A stretch of DNA of 64,000 nt, from NCBI RefSeq assembly GCF_000340215.1, contig NW_006921552.1, positions 62,001 to 126,000 of the forward strand, read 5' to 3'. A program made the position numbers and the translations under genes. Below the pieces are notes generated by a model that had not been told where the DNA came from, made no database searches, and saw nothing but the letters and a program-made list of their open reading frames with translations. Origin of the DNA: Pseudocercospora fijiensis CIRAD86 (lineage: Eukaryota; Ascomycota; Dothideomycetes; Mycosphaerellales; Mycosphaerellaceae). Shown here piece after piece: positions 1 through 10,561 of the stretch (position 1 is the first letter of the stretch; each line of letters starts with the position of its first letter).

Positions 1-1314
1 CCGCTCAAGCCGAACAGTCCTACTATGGTTCGCCTTGTCCACGCCTCCTTCAGATATGACCCGAGTGGTCAACTTCAGCTCTACGCACTGCGTAAAGGCG
101 TCACACTGGACGGAGTCACCTTGCCCGAAGGTGAGAAACGTACATTACATGCTGAAAGCCACAACATTGGGATCGCAGATATGAGTTTCACATTCCAGTC
201 GGCTCGCCGCCGTGACGAAGATTCCGCTTTCCGCCAGCACCTGCAACATTGGGCTCATGGACTCGACTTGGACATCCATCCTCACAAGTACTTGTGCGCT
301 ACGCCAAAGCACGTCGACATTCTTGCCGGTAGGTACAGGGTTCTCGCTGTTGTTGGCGTTGGCGGCCTCCAATCCATAAATGACGGACGAACGACTATTT
401 TCGGCGGCGTCGATGATAAAACGAACACTGCCGTTGCCATCAAGACATGCAAGCGGCTCGATCAACGAAGTGCTAACGCCGTTGCTGACGAGGCAGCCAT
501 CTACCGCAACATTACTTCTGCTATGCCTGCGCCACCCTCTGTGGCCGACTTTGTCCTCAGACTGCATGATGAGGTTCCTCCAATACTTGAGCTTCCCATT
601 GATCAGCGCGATACTGTCCACTTGGTCTTCTCTCCACTGGCAGACAGTGATCTTCACAGTTATGCTTTTGGCACCCAAAGCTACCTCGATGTGCCTACGG
701 CCATTGCTCAATGTCTTTTGGCCGTACAGTGGCTTCACTCCATCGGCTGGATCCATCGCGATATCAAACCTAGCAACATCGGGGTTCGAAGTCATCCTTT
801 CCGCATCGTCCTCCTAGACTTGGCCCAAGCCATCAACCCCAAAACCTCACCAGATGCTTGCGTTCCTCGGCCCGGCACTCTCGGCACTCTCGGCTACCTC
901 GCACCAGAGCTGGAGAATGCCGCATTTTGCCCATCTCCTGCCTCGCCTAAGTACGATTCAAAGGTCGACATCTTCTCGCTCGGAGTCGTAGCGCTCGACC
1001 TCTTACATCGACCTCCGTCTCACCATCAAGATGTGGAATGGACCCGTAACCCCAACCCTTTTCTCAATAAACACGGAGGAGAATACCAAAGGTTCAAATC
1101 CGCCATTGCACGACTTCGATGTTCAGATCGACTTTCCCCAGAATTCCTTATAAGTCAAATGCTGGAGCCTTACCCAACGATGAGGCTTGACGCCGATAGC
1201 GCGCTGCGACATCCGTTTCTAGAGACAGCAGTAAAAGAGCAGCGAATGCAGTTGGAGAAGGCGAAGGAGGCACAGACTCAGCCCGGAGAGAAGAGGCAGC
1301 GTAGCGGAAGTTGA
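1..1314 (+). CDS. FHA/protein kinase-like protein, 5' end outside window
   Basis: Serine/threonine protein kinase-like protein. The frame is open from base 1; the first ATG is at 25, but the residues before and after it look like the second half of an FHA domain (strand pattern around VTLDGVTLPEGEKRTL and GIADMSFTF), so the true start probably lies upstream. Counting from the ATG, the kinase domain spans about residues 103-400: a degenerate glycine loop (GVGG at 111-114), VAIK with Lys140, HRDIKPSN with Asp246 and Asn251, DLA instead of DFG at 265-267 (the metal-binding Asp is kept), and APE at 293-295. The tail is basic/Gln-rich. FHA plus kinase is the Rad53/Chk2-like layout, but the kinase part here is divergent, and the substrate cannot be told. 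This is the one clearly intact long gene in the left 14 kb. Kinase fold is certain; FHA is inferred from half a domain. Confidence 0.88.
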   Translation, partial: PLKPNSPTMVRLVHASFRYDPSGQLQLYALRKGVTLDGVTLPEGEKRTLHAESHNIGIADMSFTFQSARRRDEDSAFRQHLQHWAHGLDLDIHPHKYLCATPKHVDILAGRYRVLAVVGVGGLQSINDGRTTIFGGVDDKTNTAVAIKTCKRLDQRSANAVADEAAIYRNITSAMPAPPSVADFVLRLHDEVPPILELPIDQRDTVHLVFSPLADSDLHSYAFGTQSYLDVPTAIAQCLLAVQWLHSIGWIHRDIKPSNIGVRSHPFRIVLLDLAQAINPKTSPDACVPRPGTLGTLGYLAPELENAAFCPSPASPKYDSKVDIFSLGVVALDLLHRPPSHHQDVEWTRNPNPFLNKHGGEYQRFKSAIARLRCSDRLSPEFLISQMLEPYPTMRLDADSALRHPFLETAVKEQRMQLEKAKEAQTQPGEKRQRSGS

Positions 1315-2195
1315 GGCAGGCATGGACCGTTCACTTTTTCCAAGTGTGGGCGCGAGGAAAAGCTCATGGGCTTTGAGCACGGAAGCAACTCGTTCGAACT
1401 TCTTGTAGCTGGAGGTCGAGCGAAGATGCGGGAGTCGGGTTTGGTGATTGTGCTCGTGGACATACGGAAGCGTAAGGTGAAAGAAAGTTCCAGTTGAGTA
1501 ACGAGGCCCATCATTTGGTTGACTGGTCCGCGGCAGCTATGTCAGGCACACAGCTTGCCCAAAGGGAGAATTCCTTGCCTCCTTGCCATGTCTGCTCCGA
1601 CTGAGCATCATCTCCACCAGGCCCGTTCAGGAAACCATACATCCAGTTTCGGCTTTCTCATAGTGTCTCTCTGCTCCTTCAACTTCCCGTCACTCCAATG
1701 AAACCACTTCCGCTGCAGACGCAACGCTTTGTCGGAGGAGCTCCGGAAAGTATTCACTCGAACTTTAGGATGCCTGAGATTATGTGATGGAGCGTCAATG
1801 CGGTCCAAGGCCTCGGCGAATGAAGAGTTTCCCATGAGGCAAGAGTATAGGGTCCTTGTGACGGCGTTTGGATAAGCCAAACATCCGAAGAGGACGTCCT
1901 CATCGAAACGGCTATGCGCAAGAGTGACAGTGTTATGGCGGGACGTCCCTACGGCGTCCGTGGGCTTGGGAATGTTGCCACAGGTGATGGGTATCTCGAT
2001 TGAACGAAAGTCGAACAGGTGTCTTTCAGCCTCAGGTTCATGGATTTTAGTCTCGATCTGCTAAGAAGTCATCGAACTTACGTCTGTCCTCAAGAGTCTG
2101 TTGCACATGCGGATGTGCAGAATTGTCCCGCTTCGTCTTTCCTCCTCGTCTAGCACATGGATTTGAAACATATCGCTGCGAGGCATTGTGGCGAT

Positions 2196-2223
2196 CTGTC
2201 CAGCGAGTTCTGTCCAGCGAGTT
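2196..2223. repeat. 14-bp perfect tandem duplication that breaks a frame
   Basis: CTGTCCAGCGAGTT occurs twice head to tail (2196-2209, 2210-2223). Because 14 is not a multiple of 3, the duplication shifts the minus-strand reading frame of the surrounding gene remnant. Deleting one copy joins two strongly protein-like segments. Confidence 0.9.
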
Positions 2224-2812
2224 CTCCCCAAACCACCTTCCGCCCCTCAAATGCCTGCAACCGGCAGTGCTGCTCGATCTTGAGTAGATGGAGATCATCC
2301 CGAGGTGTAAAGGAGTGCAGCGATGGTTCGTTCGTAGAGGGCTATAGCCGCCGTGGTACTCGTGCATAGCCCAGTCGAAAGATGTAGCCACGCTTTCTCG
2401 GGATTTCGGGCGATGTAGAGACGGTATGTAGAGTTCCGGCTCGTCAAACCAATTTGATCGCTCCTAGATTCGTGGCGAGTTCCATTTCTGTTCATTCCCG
2501 TAGACTTGATGCACACTACCAGTTCCGACAGAGCCTGCTGACCAGCGTCCTCCACACTATTTGGTGATGTCGGATACTGCGCAGCATGGCCTAGCAAAAT
2601 TTGATCATGAGCCTGAGCCTGAGTCGTGTGCCACAACCTGCCACCCCCATGTGCGAGGAGACGTACTCGGCGCGGCGTGCTGAGTGCTGGATGATTTTGT
2701 AACACGCTGAGTAGAGTAAAGCTTCTCTGTATGTATGGGCTGCCCATTCCGCGCGCCTTGTGCCGCCGAGAGATGCCGAATTTGAGCATTACTGAGCTGA
2801 CAAACTCCTTGT

Positions 2813-2866
2813 AGAGCAACTTGCAGAGCAACTTGCAGAGCAACTTGCAGAGCAACTTGCAGAGCA
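2813..2866. repeat. 12-bp minisatellite, about 4.5 units
   Basis: AGAGCAACTTGC is repeated four times without change, followed by a partial unit. The period is a multiple of 3, so the array is read on the minus strand as a repeated Leu-Cys-Lys-Leu tetrapeptide in the flanking remnant. Confidence 0.9.
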
Positions 2867-3206
2867 AGCTGTGTAAGTTCTCGACGATGGACGTTCAAGG
2901 CGTCGTATGCTTCGGGAAACTTTACCAAAGCGGCATCGGATGCAGTGCCACCGGTGGAGATGTGGCAAATGCGAAGCAAGCGAACGAGTTGGCCTCTGGT
3001 ATAGAGCTCAAAGTCTGCACCAAAGAAGCCGGCACCAAAGACTGAAGGGGTCGGCGCTGGGAGGCACATCGTGGTTTCGTAGTTAGATGGGAGCTCTGGT
3101 AACAGCGTTCCGGATCAGCACCAAGGAGTCGATCCGGCTTTGAACAGGAGATTATGCACATGCAGAGGAAGCTAGTACATAAACGCTCGAACGCGAGCAA
3201 GATCAA

Positions 3207-3898
3207 AGCTGTGTCAATGAGGACTCAGGGCTTGGTCAGCACGAGGCCTTCTCACAGCAGAGGTAAGGGTGTGTGTGTACCAGAGTCCCTTTGGAGTTGT
3301 TGAAGTAGCACCCAAATCTCGATGAGGATGGGATTGGGCCTGCCACAGCGCGCGAGGTGATGAAAGAGGTAGCGAAAGTCTTGGGCGTTGAGGCTGCTTT
3401 GTCGAGCGCCTAGCGATTCAAGGCAGTGGGTATCAAGACGAGCATGTCTCGCTCTTATACTACAAATGCCACAACCTGCCAGCCGTGGCTGAGCAAACGC
3501 TTGCTATGGAGTGGCGGAAGCAGAATCCTTCGACGGTGGCAGGACGATTGGACATCTTAAGAATGTGTACGGGCGAAGCAGACCATTGAAGCCGCGGCTT
3601 CAGCTGTTACGGCTTGAAGGAACCTCGCGGTCCAGCCCAGTCTGCGCTGTCAGTAAGAGCTCGGTATCGAAATTGGCTGACCAGCGTAGAGACTCTCGTG
3701 ACCTTGCCCGGGGAGTGTATTGGCGTGATCAGGCTTGCTTGATAGATTGACGGAAGCAAAGCGGGAAATAGTCACATCCTCTGCATACCATTGACGACTG
3801 AGCTGTCGTGCTGGATGATTGACAGTCAGTGGACCCTAAAGGCTCAAATTGGCTATGGGAGGGCGTACTTTCATGCTCAAGTCCAACGCGACCACAGG
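3207..3898. other. No gene recognised
   Basis: Ordinary base composition. Only short open frames (longest about 79 codons, plus strand, 3511-3750) without recognisable protein character. Contains a short GTGTGTGT run near 3269. I see no RNA gene or mobile element. Confidence 0.5.
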
Positions 3899-4631
3899 CT
3901 AGCCTGCCCGGATCTTCGCTAGTGCTTCGAAGAGATGATAGCTACTTCGTTTGATCGGTTGTGCTTCGTGGGTGTCTGCAGATGTGAGAGGTGGTAGGCG
4001 TGTACCATGAGGCTTGGTCTCTGGGGAAAGTCCTTGCATTTCCTCCGAACCGCCGAGGTCAAGCAGTTGCAACTCGGCCATCCTATCTGTCGTATTCTCT
4101 CGTACATGAACAGTGCATTGGGTGTGTCCTCGAGACGAGTTGGCGTCTGTAGCATTCCTGGGGATGGGTTTAGCATCACCCAAGATGCTCTCGACGTCTG
4201 TTCGATGTTGATCGCTTGTAGAGAGATGAAGTGGCGGCCTTGCGATTCTTGAGCCAAGTCTAGGACACTGTTGTTGTAGATTTCCTGCGTAGAGCACGTC
4301 AATGAAAGCAGCTCGCGATTGGTGAGATTGAGAGCGAGCACTTCGGAGGATTAGGTGAGAATTCCCGGCTCTGCTTGGCGGGTGGAAAGATCATGGATAT
4401 GTGCCAATTTCGCGAGACAGCTACAGCAACGCGGGTCACGGATTCGGACAGATGGGTATAGAGCATATGATGTCTAGTATTGAAAACCCAATCGGAACAG
4501 AAAGCTCGCTTGTGGAGAGTCACTACGGCCAGGTTAGGGTATACGGAGATGGAGGACTCTCCATGATTTTGGCGGTATGCTGAATCCGAGGGAATGATCG
4601 CTGATGAGATGCCCAATGGTGCCGAGCGCAC
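3899..4631 (-). pseudogene. Frame-broken unknown gene
   Basis: No family recognised. Minus-strand protein-like sequence passes through at least three frames: a first piece with NTRHHMLYTHLSESVTR and PPAKQSREFSPN, then VLALNLTNRELLSLTC and QGRHFISLQAINIEQ, then RMAELQLLDLGG and LFEALAKIRAG ending at a stop at 3899. Between the breaks the amino-acid usage is typical of real protein and there are few internal stops, so indels rather than substitutions opened the frame. The alternative is a three-exon gene, but I see no convincing donor/acceptor pairs at the joins. Confidence 0.4.
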
Positions 4632-4662
4632 GTCTGGCGGCTTGAAGCTTCAGGTCAGTATT

Positions 4663-5166
4663 CTAGCGGCCTGGTCTGCTTGGCTGCGGCGACAAATCTC
4701 CGAAGAGGAACGGTTGATGTCCTTCATCGGCAGCTGAATGTGCAGCTTGTGCCTGTCCCTGTTGGCCTGTTCTGAGCGTATCGAGCTCCTGCCGGCCTTG
4801 TTCCCATTCCAACTTCTTCTCTGCCACGCGCAGATCAGCACGAAGGGGGAGTCCACGACTGCCAGCTCCGTGTTTTCCATTCGCACGAACAAGTCAATCA
4901 CTTCCTTCCCATCCTCGAACCCCAACTCTCGCCCGTTGGCAGTTCTCGCACCGAGCGGCCTCAATTCTTTCGTTGCCAAGGTGTGGAGCGAGGAGTGGTG
5001 CCTCCAGATGCGGCGCGGGATTTTGGGATGCAGGTTGCTCTGGAGTGTGTTTCTTGTGCTGCGCCGTGATCTCGTGTTCTCCGAGCGCTTTGAGGAGGTT
5101 CGCCGTGGTCTGGTTGCCGCCGTGGTCGAGGCCTGCGACGCTGTAGAATATTCATGGCGCAATTGA
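4663..5166 (-). pseudogene. Frame-broken unknown gene with charged helical C-terminus
   Basis: No family recognised. Reading leftwards from about 5160: a segment containing GLDHGGNQTTANLLKALGEH, a shift, then EDGKEVIDLFVRMENTELAV, another shift at a run of five C near 4850 (one more C would rejoin the frames), then VAEKKLEWEQGRQELDTLR, a charged helix likely to form a coiled coil, ending at a TAG at 4663-4665. A single missing base in a C homopolymer is a typical assembly error as well as a typical pseudogene lesion, so the call should be tested against reads. Confidence 0.45.
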
Positions 5167-5259
5167 TGATTCGTCAGGTGGTGGAAGTGGTGTATCGTTG
5201 GTGGTTCTCCGCTCCGCTCCGCGATGCTGGAAGCAAAAGGCTCGGCACGCTGCCGTCTT

Positions 5260-6256
5260 TGTCACGACTTTGTCATCAGCTGCGACTTACCCATTCTCAG
5301 CCTGCACGGCGTCACGTGTATGTTCTGGCACATCGTGAAGACTCGCTGGCAGATGTCCTCGTTCAAACGGAAGCATCTGCCTCTGCACCCTTCATTGAAA
5401 CATGGAGCAAGGCATCGAGAAATTCCCTGGCAATGTTCGGACCCATTTCGTATTTGGCAAAGGCACATCTGAGGTTCGAGGCCAACTCAAACCTGGGAAC
5501 TGGATGCCTGCTGCTGTGCCAATGCCATGGGCGATTGCTGATATGCTCGATGGAGGACCAGCGTTGATGTCGTTTTCTTCCAGGTATCTCTCCATGGCAA
5601 ATACCAGAACAGCATGCTGTTGCTCACGGCTGCAATCCCTCTCAATGCCATCACCGTCTCGTTCCTAGGCCGTTCCCTGGGCTGGCCGCGCGAATTCCCA
5701 ATTGCCCTGCTTCCTGCGCTGCGAACTTGCCCTGGCGGGGATGGATGCGATCCTCACCTCAACTTGCAAGTTCACTAAGAAGATCGATATTGTGGCAGGT
5801 CGCGAAGATTGGGATGCGGCTCAATGGGGCATCGCGTAGATTGATCGCCTGTGCTCGATAGACATGAGATTCCCGGAAGTGGTCATTGCAGATCGGGACC
5901 TGCGATGATTGTCAGACTTCATGAATGGAGTCTTTACCAGGCTCCGCTCCAGCCCTACTCATCCCCATCAAGGCAGCGCGTCTGGTTGTCGTGGAGCAAC
6001 TATCGAAGTATTGGAGCACGTCCTTTATCGATGCCTCAGGATTGCGACTACTGGTAATGACGAGGTTATTGGTTCCACGGTTTGGTATGCAAGATGTATC
6101 TGCCATGGTCCCGATCAAGGCATCGCCGCTATCCCAGGATAGTCGAGGTGTGATGGTCTGGTCGCGCAACACCGGGAGAGGTGCTGGTACGCCAGTCGTA
6201 TCGCCTGCGGCTCTATTGCGTAGATCAAAGCATTCATAGACCGAAAGCCAAATCAT
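5260..6256 (-). pseudogene. Frame-broken unknown gene remnant
   Basis: No family recognised. Minus-strand fragments in alternating frames: GDALIGTMADTSCIPNRG and ASIKDVLQYFDS in the right part (to about 5912), MERYLEENDINAGPP and SAIAHGIGTAAGIQFPG near 5500-5590, AFAKYEMGPNIAREFLDALL near 5400-5470, and LNEDICQRVFTMCQN near 5330. It may be the 5' part of the same ancestral gene as the 4663-5166 fragment. The frame changes every 100-200 bases without a matching number of stop codons. Confidence 0.35.
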
Positions 6257-6400
6257 TCACAAAGCCAACTTGAAGCATTCAGTGCACATCGTAAGCCCAA
6301 AGCATTCGCAAAGTGACAGCATTCAGTCCATGTCACAACTGAAGTTACATCGTGCCCAAAAAGCATTCAACAAGCACAGTCATTCAATGAATGGATTTCA
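6225..6400. repeat. Irregular AGCATTCA-containing repeats
   Basis: The word GCATTCA or a one-base variant recurs at irregular 15-45-base intervals (near 6231, 6273, 6300, 6319, 6362 and 6383), usually preceded by AA or CA. It looks like a degenerate short repeat in a non-coding stretch. Confidence 0.35.
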
Positions 6401-6447
6401 CGTCGGAAGTTTCAGCGACCCAAGTGCAGAGGATGGAGCACGAAGCT

Positions 6448-7038
6448 TCAGTCTCTGAGTGAGTCCCTGTGCACTTTCACACTGTGTTGGCCTTTACACA
6501 CCCGCTGTTGGATATGGAATGCCTTCTTCCAGGGAGGCTTGCTGTGCACGATGTTCGCTTGTCTTATGTCGAGTCGGATAGGCAAGGCTCGATTCGCGGT
6601 TGAAGAAGTGGGTAAATGGATCCCGCCCGAACCACGTAGGCTTGAAATGGAGTGCGGGCTCTGCATATAATCGTAAGAGTCGTGAGGCGGTAATTCGATG
6701 CCAGGTAAGTCTAGATGAATTGTATCAATGGCACGAAGGGGTGCAGCCATGACCGTGTCCAAGGCACCATCAACCTCGGGTAGCTGTTCTTCTCTTCTTA
6801 CTTCATGGAAAAGAGCCCCGAGCTGTCGCCTCGTCATCAATATGCTGACATCGCGTACCAACGAGATAGGCTGCGACGTCACATGCCTACCAGGAAGCTG
6901 ATCGGAGGTGATTGCAGTCACACCGATCCTCCGATCTCCTCCGTGATCCAACTCTCCCAATACTGCGCTTACGTGTGTACATGAGCCGACGAGTCGTTGA
7001 GGAGCGGCTAGTGACACTGGGAAGTCCACCGCAGACAT
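6448..7038 (-). CDS. Hypothetical protein, 196 residues
   Basis: Unrecognised single-exon open frame on the minus strand, ATG at 7038 with A at -3. The sequence has normal protein character in its first two thirds (for example TRRQLGALFHEVRREEQLP and AIDTIHLDLPGIELPP) and a basic tail. No signal peptide or membrane segment is evident. Unlike most of the neighbouring minus-strand sequence, the frame is unbroken for almost 600 bases, which is why I list it as a possible gene. It could also be a chance survivor of a decayed gene. Confidence 0.35.
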   Translation of the reverse strand: MSAVDFPVSLAAPQRLVGSCTHVSAVLGELDHGGDRRIGVTAITSDQLPGRHVTSQPISLVRDVSILMTRRQLGALFHEVRREEQLPEVDGALDTVMAAPLRAIDTIHLDLPGIELPPHDSYDYMQSPHSISSLRGSGGIHLPTSSTANRALPIRLDIRQANIVHSKPPWKKAFHIQQRVCKGQHSVKVHRDSLRD

Positions 7039-7343
7039 TGTAGGCGCTCCTCTTGCAGCACGGCGTTGTATCTGTCGACATCCGCCTACAGGGTTCTTTA
7101 TGAGCCTCGCCGTAGTCTACGACAGCCGACTGCGCTCCGTTATGCGAGGATTCGCGTGAGCCAGATCGAAGAGATCATTATGCTGTTCTGGACGTAGATC
7201 TGCATAGAATCCGTGAATCCAAGGCATGGTCAAGTTGAGACAGGCAGTTCTTTGTGCAAGCTTGCTATCAACCAGAGCCGTGGTGTCGTGGCGGCTTGTT
7301 TCAAGACCTCGTCGTCACTCGGGTGTGGGTACTAGTCAAGTTT

Positions 7344-8091
7344 CTATTCAATCGCGGTCAGCAGGTCTCTCGGAGTAACCAGAATCGTGCCAACAAGCTT
7401 CCCAAGCACCCAAGGATGATAAGCTCTCGACATCGCCGCCAGCCATCCTTCCGCTCTATCCGCGATGATGTTCGTATTTACAGATGCTTCTTCCCAAGAC
7501 CCGATACGTATGGTCTTCAACCTGCTACGGTGCCTTTTCAAAGAATGTAGTCCGGCTCAGATGGTCGTAATTGGGATCTTTTCGGGGTTTGCGGTGGAAG
7601 GCAAGGACAAGGGCGCTCAAGTAATCTGGACTGCCAGCCGCATAACCAAAGTCCGTTGCTCCAAAGCTTCGCACAGGCTTGCGAGGGCTTCCAATGGGTA
7701 TGGTTCGGGGGTATCGTGAATGCGAGCCCGGCGCCGGAAAGACGGGAAAACAGTTTTGTGATAGGCTTCCTCGATCTAGACAGACTTGTCCACGACTGTT
7801 GTGGCCGGATCTTCGCTAGGCAAATCGACGTGGGCAGAAATGACTCTGCCAAGTCCCAATTGGGATGGGAAACGTTCCTCGCAATCTGGTCTCTTTCAAA
7901 GTCCTTCCTAGAGTAATGGAAGCTGATGCCATTTGAGCACAATGAGGCCTCTGTCTGCGAGCGCCCAGAAACGCTGGAGGAGGGAGCGTTTCATTCATTA
8001 TGAGTGCGGTGACTGGTCGCAGAGCTGCGTGGGACGTCTGCAGAAAGGGAATCGAAGAAGCAAGTTGCATCTGGATTGGACGACATGACAC
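7344..8091 (-). pseudogene. Frame-broken unknown gene
   Basis: No family recognised. Minus-strand fragments in order from the right: DLPSEDPATTVVDKSV, IEEAYHKTVFPSFRRR, EPYPLEALASLCEALEQR, then after a shift LSALVLAFHRKPRKDPNYD, and after another shift ADRAEGWLAAMSRAYHPW and VGTILVTPRDLL ending at a stop at 7344. One in-frame TAG lies between the first two pieces. The pattern (good protein character, indel breaks) matches the other remnants of this region. Confidence 0.4.
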
Positions 8092-8383
8092 GGGAGACTG
8101 AACTTCACGTTGTAGACAGAATGCGGCAGCTGTATCGAAATCGTACTGGATGTCATATTAGGGAACCAAAGATTCCCAAAAGCTCATGCGCAGTTGAAAG
8201 TTTGTGGGATCGAGTGACTTGCCCGTCTCCCTTCAGATGCTGGTGCAAAGATGTAAGACAGCTGGGGAGCGATCGTCCTCTGGTCCGCATCAGCATACTT
8301 TGGATGTCATGAATCTTACCAGAAGTTGAAGTCGCCTGAGGCAATCACCATACAAGCATGCAAGGCTTTGACCATTCACCGAA

Positions 8384-8690
8384 TCATGCCGCTCTCAGAC
8401 TCTTGCGTCGCAACTTGCACTCCACTCTGCAGGTACAGCTTCGCCGAGCTTCGTGCGCACGACGCGAGGAGGTGAAATCCTGAGAAAAGACCAGTGGGTA
8501 GAGATACGCGGCAAACAGGAAGAAGAGAATGCCAACGACCAGAAGTTTCGGCAACACCGCCGGCGCCCAGGAGGTCACCACGAATGCTTTTGCTCGGCTG
8601 CTGCTTTTGCTCATCTGCTGGCGCTGCTCATCTGCCCATCTCCCTGTGCTGCCCATTTGCTCATCGGCTGGCGCTGCACATCTGCCCATC
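8384..8690 (-). CDS. Small single-pass membrane protein or remnant
   Basis: About 101 codons, unrecognised. The N-terminal third is encoded by the adjacent minisatellite (Gln/Met/Ser/Trp-rich repeats such as DEQMGSTGRW). Next comes a clear hydrophobic helix (LPKLLVVGILFFLFAAYLY), followed by a Ser/Arg-rich basic tail ending at 8384. The positive-inside rule would place the C-terminus in the cytoplasm. It is one of several minus-strand single-helix fragments in the left region. Whether it is expressed is unknown; the minisatellite at its start suggests instability. Confidence 0.35.
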
Positions 8691-8795
8691 TCCTTGTGCT
8701 GCCCATTTGCTCATCGGCTGGCGCTGCCCATCTCCTTATGCTGCCCATCTTCCCATCGGCTGGCGCTGCCCATCTGTGTGTGCTGCTCATCGGGT
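8600..8795. repeat. Minisatellite, four units of 42-50 bp
   Basis: The core CTGGCGCTGC recurs at 8618, 8668, 8718 and 8760, flanked by variants of CCCATCTCC and TTGCTCATCGG. Spacings are 50, 50 and 42 bases, so unit-length change alters the reading frame. All three plus frames and a minus frame stay open through it. Not a CRISPR: no unique spacers between fixed repeats. Confidence 0.8.
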
Positions 8796-9237
8796 TGTGC
8801 TTCTCGTCGCATGTGCGGTCTACGCCTCGTATCCGTCTCCAAATCCAGCCTTTTGTCCTCTTGTCATCAATCCATCTCGAGACGCTGATTGTGCCCCACC
8901 GTACACTACTATCATACCATGACGGCACTGCGAGTCGTGAGAGCAGCGAACATCCGCGGTGTGAGTGAGGCCAGGCGCTCGGAATCATGCAATCTGGCTG
9001 GACCTTGCTACGCAAGCCATGAAACTCGTGTCGGAGCTTGGGCTGCGCCAATGCATCGTCAAAGGCGTGGTACGGAAGGGTAGACATCGTGGGTGAGGCA
9101 CTGCTGGGCTGATCAATAAGGGGTGCAGAATATCTCAAGATGTTTCCGGATGTATGGTATGGCGAAGAGACCATCTTGCGCCAGGCTGTTTTGTGACTTG
9201 AGAGGCATTCAATCCCACTTTGAGCCCAATTGCGACC

Positions 9238-9648
9238 TCATGGCGGTCGATGGAGCGAGCTCAAAGCATCGGGCTCATGGAAAGCACCGTGTCGTGTCGG
9301 TGCAACAAAGTCTGGCGGTGGTGGTGGTGGTGGTGGTGTACGCGGAGAAAGTGCAGCAAAGTTCCAAGTTGTGCTTGGCATAATAGGCTTTTCCCCTGGC
9401 CTCCGTACATCTTCTCCGCTCCGCTCCAACAGCTGCACCACGACAACATGACCATCAATCCGCAGCTCTTCACGGTCACGAGTCGAGGAGACGCCACCAC
9501 CACCCAACCGAAGAAGCGATCGCGAGTCCTCCACTGCAGCCATTGGCATGACCGCAGCAACAGCAGCAACGACCAAGAAAGGAGAGGGGGTACTGCGGAG
9601 CCGGCACGGCAATGGCTTCGTCAGGAATACCATGACTACGCTGGACAC
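9238..9648 (-). CDS. Hypothetical membrane-anchored protein, 136 residues
   Basis: Unrecognised open frame on the minus strand. It has a short N-terminus with a hydrophobic helix at about residues 23-40 (PFLVVAAVAAVMPMAAV), a charged middle (RDREELRIDGHVVVVQLLER) and a run of eight prolines near residue 110 encoded by the (GGT)n microsatellite. The unbroken frame and hydrophobic/charged pattern are compatible with a real small membrane protein, but length and location among decayed genes keep confidence low. Confidence 0.3.
   Translation of the reverse strand: MSSVVMVFLTKPLPCRLRSTPSPFLVVAAVAAVMPMAAVEDSRSLLRLGGGGVSSTRDREELRIDGHVVVVQLLERSGEDVRRPGEKPIMPSTTWNFAALSPRTPPPPPPPPDFVAPTRHGAFHEPDALSSLHRPP
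9317..9337. repeat. (GGT)7 microsatellite
   Basis: Seven perfect GGT units. On the minus strand they encode a proline run. Confidence 0.9.
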
Positions 9649-9885
9649 CTCTCACTGCCAGCGTGAAACATGCGGGAGGGACTTCCAAAATGAGGTAATC
9701 AATGCTGGGAAGCGGGCTGGACATCGAGAGGATACGATGTAGTCAGCCCGACGTCGCAAATGGACTGGACAAGATTTCGGAGACTATGCCAAATGTCTAG
9801 CGCTTCTCAAAATGAACCTTGGAGCGGTCTGGACGAGAGTATCGGAGAGTGGACCGGTACCTTCACGGACTCACACCTATAGCGC

Positions 9886-9923
9886 GTGATCCATGGAGCC
9901 TTTCGTGATCCATGGAGCCTTTC
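9886..9923. repeat. 19-bp perfect tandem duplication
   Basis: GTGATCCATGGAGCCTTTC occurs twice head to tail (9886-9904, 9905-9923). It is a third example in this region of a short perfect duplication whose length is not a multiple of 3. Confidence 0.9.
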
Positions 9924-10561
9924 GTGAGGCTGCGCCAGACCTTTCAAGAAGCACTTCTAAGAGCTTGAGTTCAAAGGCCAAAGCTACTGCTGGAGATGTC
10001 GATTCTGGGAATGGCTGTGAAGGCTTTGGACATCATTTCCGAAGCTGCGCACGACACTTTCCACAACTGCCATTCACGCGTCGCCTAAACTGTGCTTCCT
10101 GCTGGCCTCGGATCCATTGCACATCTCTGTTGTCACTCGCAACAGTACCACGAGTCATCAGCTCCATTCAACAATCCGGGCCTTTGCTATTGTGTTCCAT
10201 TTCTGGCTGTATAGGCACAGGCCTCGGTCTCGATTTTGGTGGCTCTCTGGCTCTCTGGCTGTGTGCTCTTGGTCTTCTTCCTCGTGGGGACATCGGCCCT
10301 GCTCACGGTGGTCTGGATATTTGTGTTACGGGCTACTTGTGGGTGAAGGTGGCTACGCGGATGGCCCCAGGCAGGGCCATCTTGCTGCTGAATCGCCATC
10401 TCCCTCGGCGGTTGCTTGGTCTCGAGCTCTTCGCCAACGACAGCTTTCGTCTGAAGTCCTCCAGCTGAGGACAAAAGTGTTGCGGTGACGATTTGAACGT
10501 CACGCGGCGCATGCTTCATTGCAGCGTGTGGTACTGGGCAGATTGCTGCGCTGTGATGCCT
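9924..10561. other. Ambiguous stretch with opposing open frames
   Basis: A plus-strand frame of 191 codons (9893-10468) and a minus-strand frame of 110 codons (10187-10519) overlap here. The minus frame (QTKAVVGEELETKQPP, RADVPTRKKTKSTQPE) has the more protein-like, charged composition. Neither could be assigned to a family, so neither is called as a gene. Confidence 0.35.

Larger units (their letters stand above)
1608..3069 (-). pseudogene. Frame-broken unknown gene with one likely intron
   Basis: No family recognised. On the minus strand, protein-like sequence runs from about 3069 to a stop at 1608 but changes frame several times. Pieces in order: a stretch with LLCK repeats and ARNPEKAWLHLS, a piece containing DDLHLLKIEQ and VVWGELAGQ, then FQIHVLDEEERR and HIRMCNRLLRTD, a GTAAGT donor at 2081 (reading leftwards) with a plausible acceptor near 2030, and a last exon with SIEIPITCGNIPK and SSFAEALDRI. 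The break between VVWGELAGQ and FQIHVLDEEE is explained exactly by a 14-bp tandem duplication: removing one copy restores one frame through IATMPRSD. Intact splicing plus a clean duplication suggests recent decay. It could also be a real multi-exon gene with assembly indels. Confidence 0.5.

Noticed and set aside
145..817. Open frames opposite to and within the kinase gene (minus 145-795, plus 380-817)
   Set aside because: Fully inside the intact kinase frame, with compositions typical of shadow frames.
8600..8795. Possible CRISPR-like array
   Set aside because: Repeats are contiguous and degenerate without unique spacers, and the sequence is eukaryotic.
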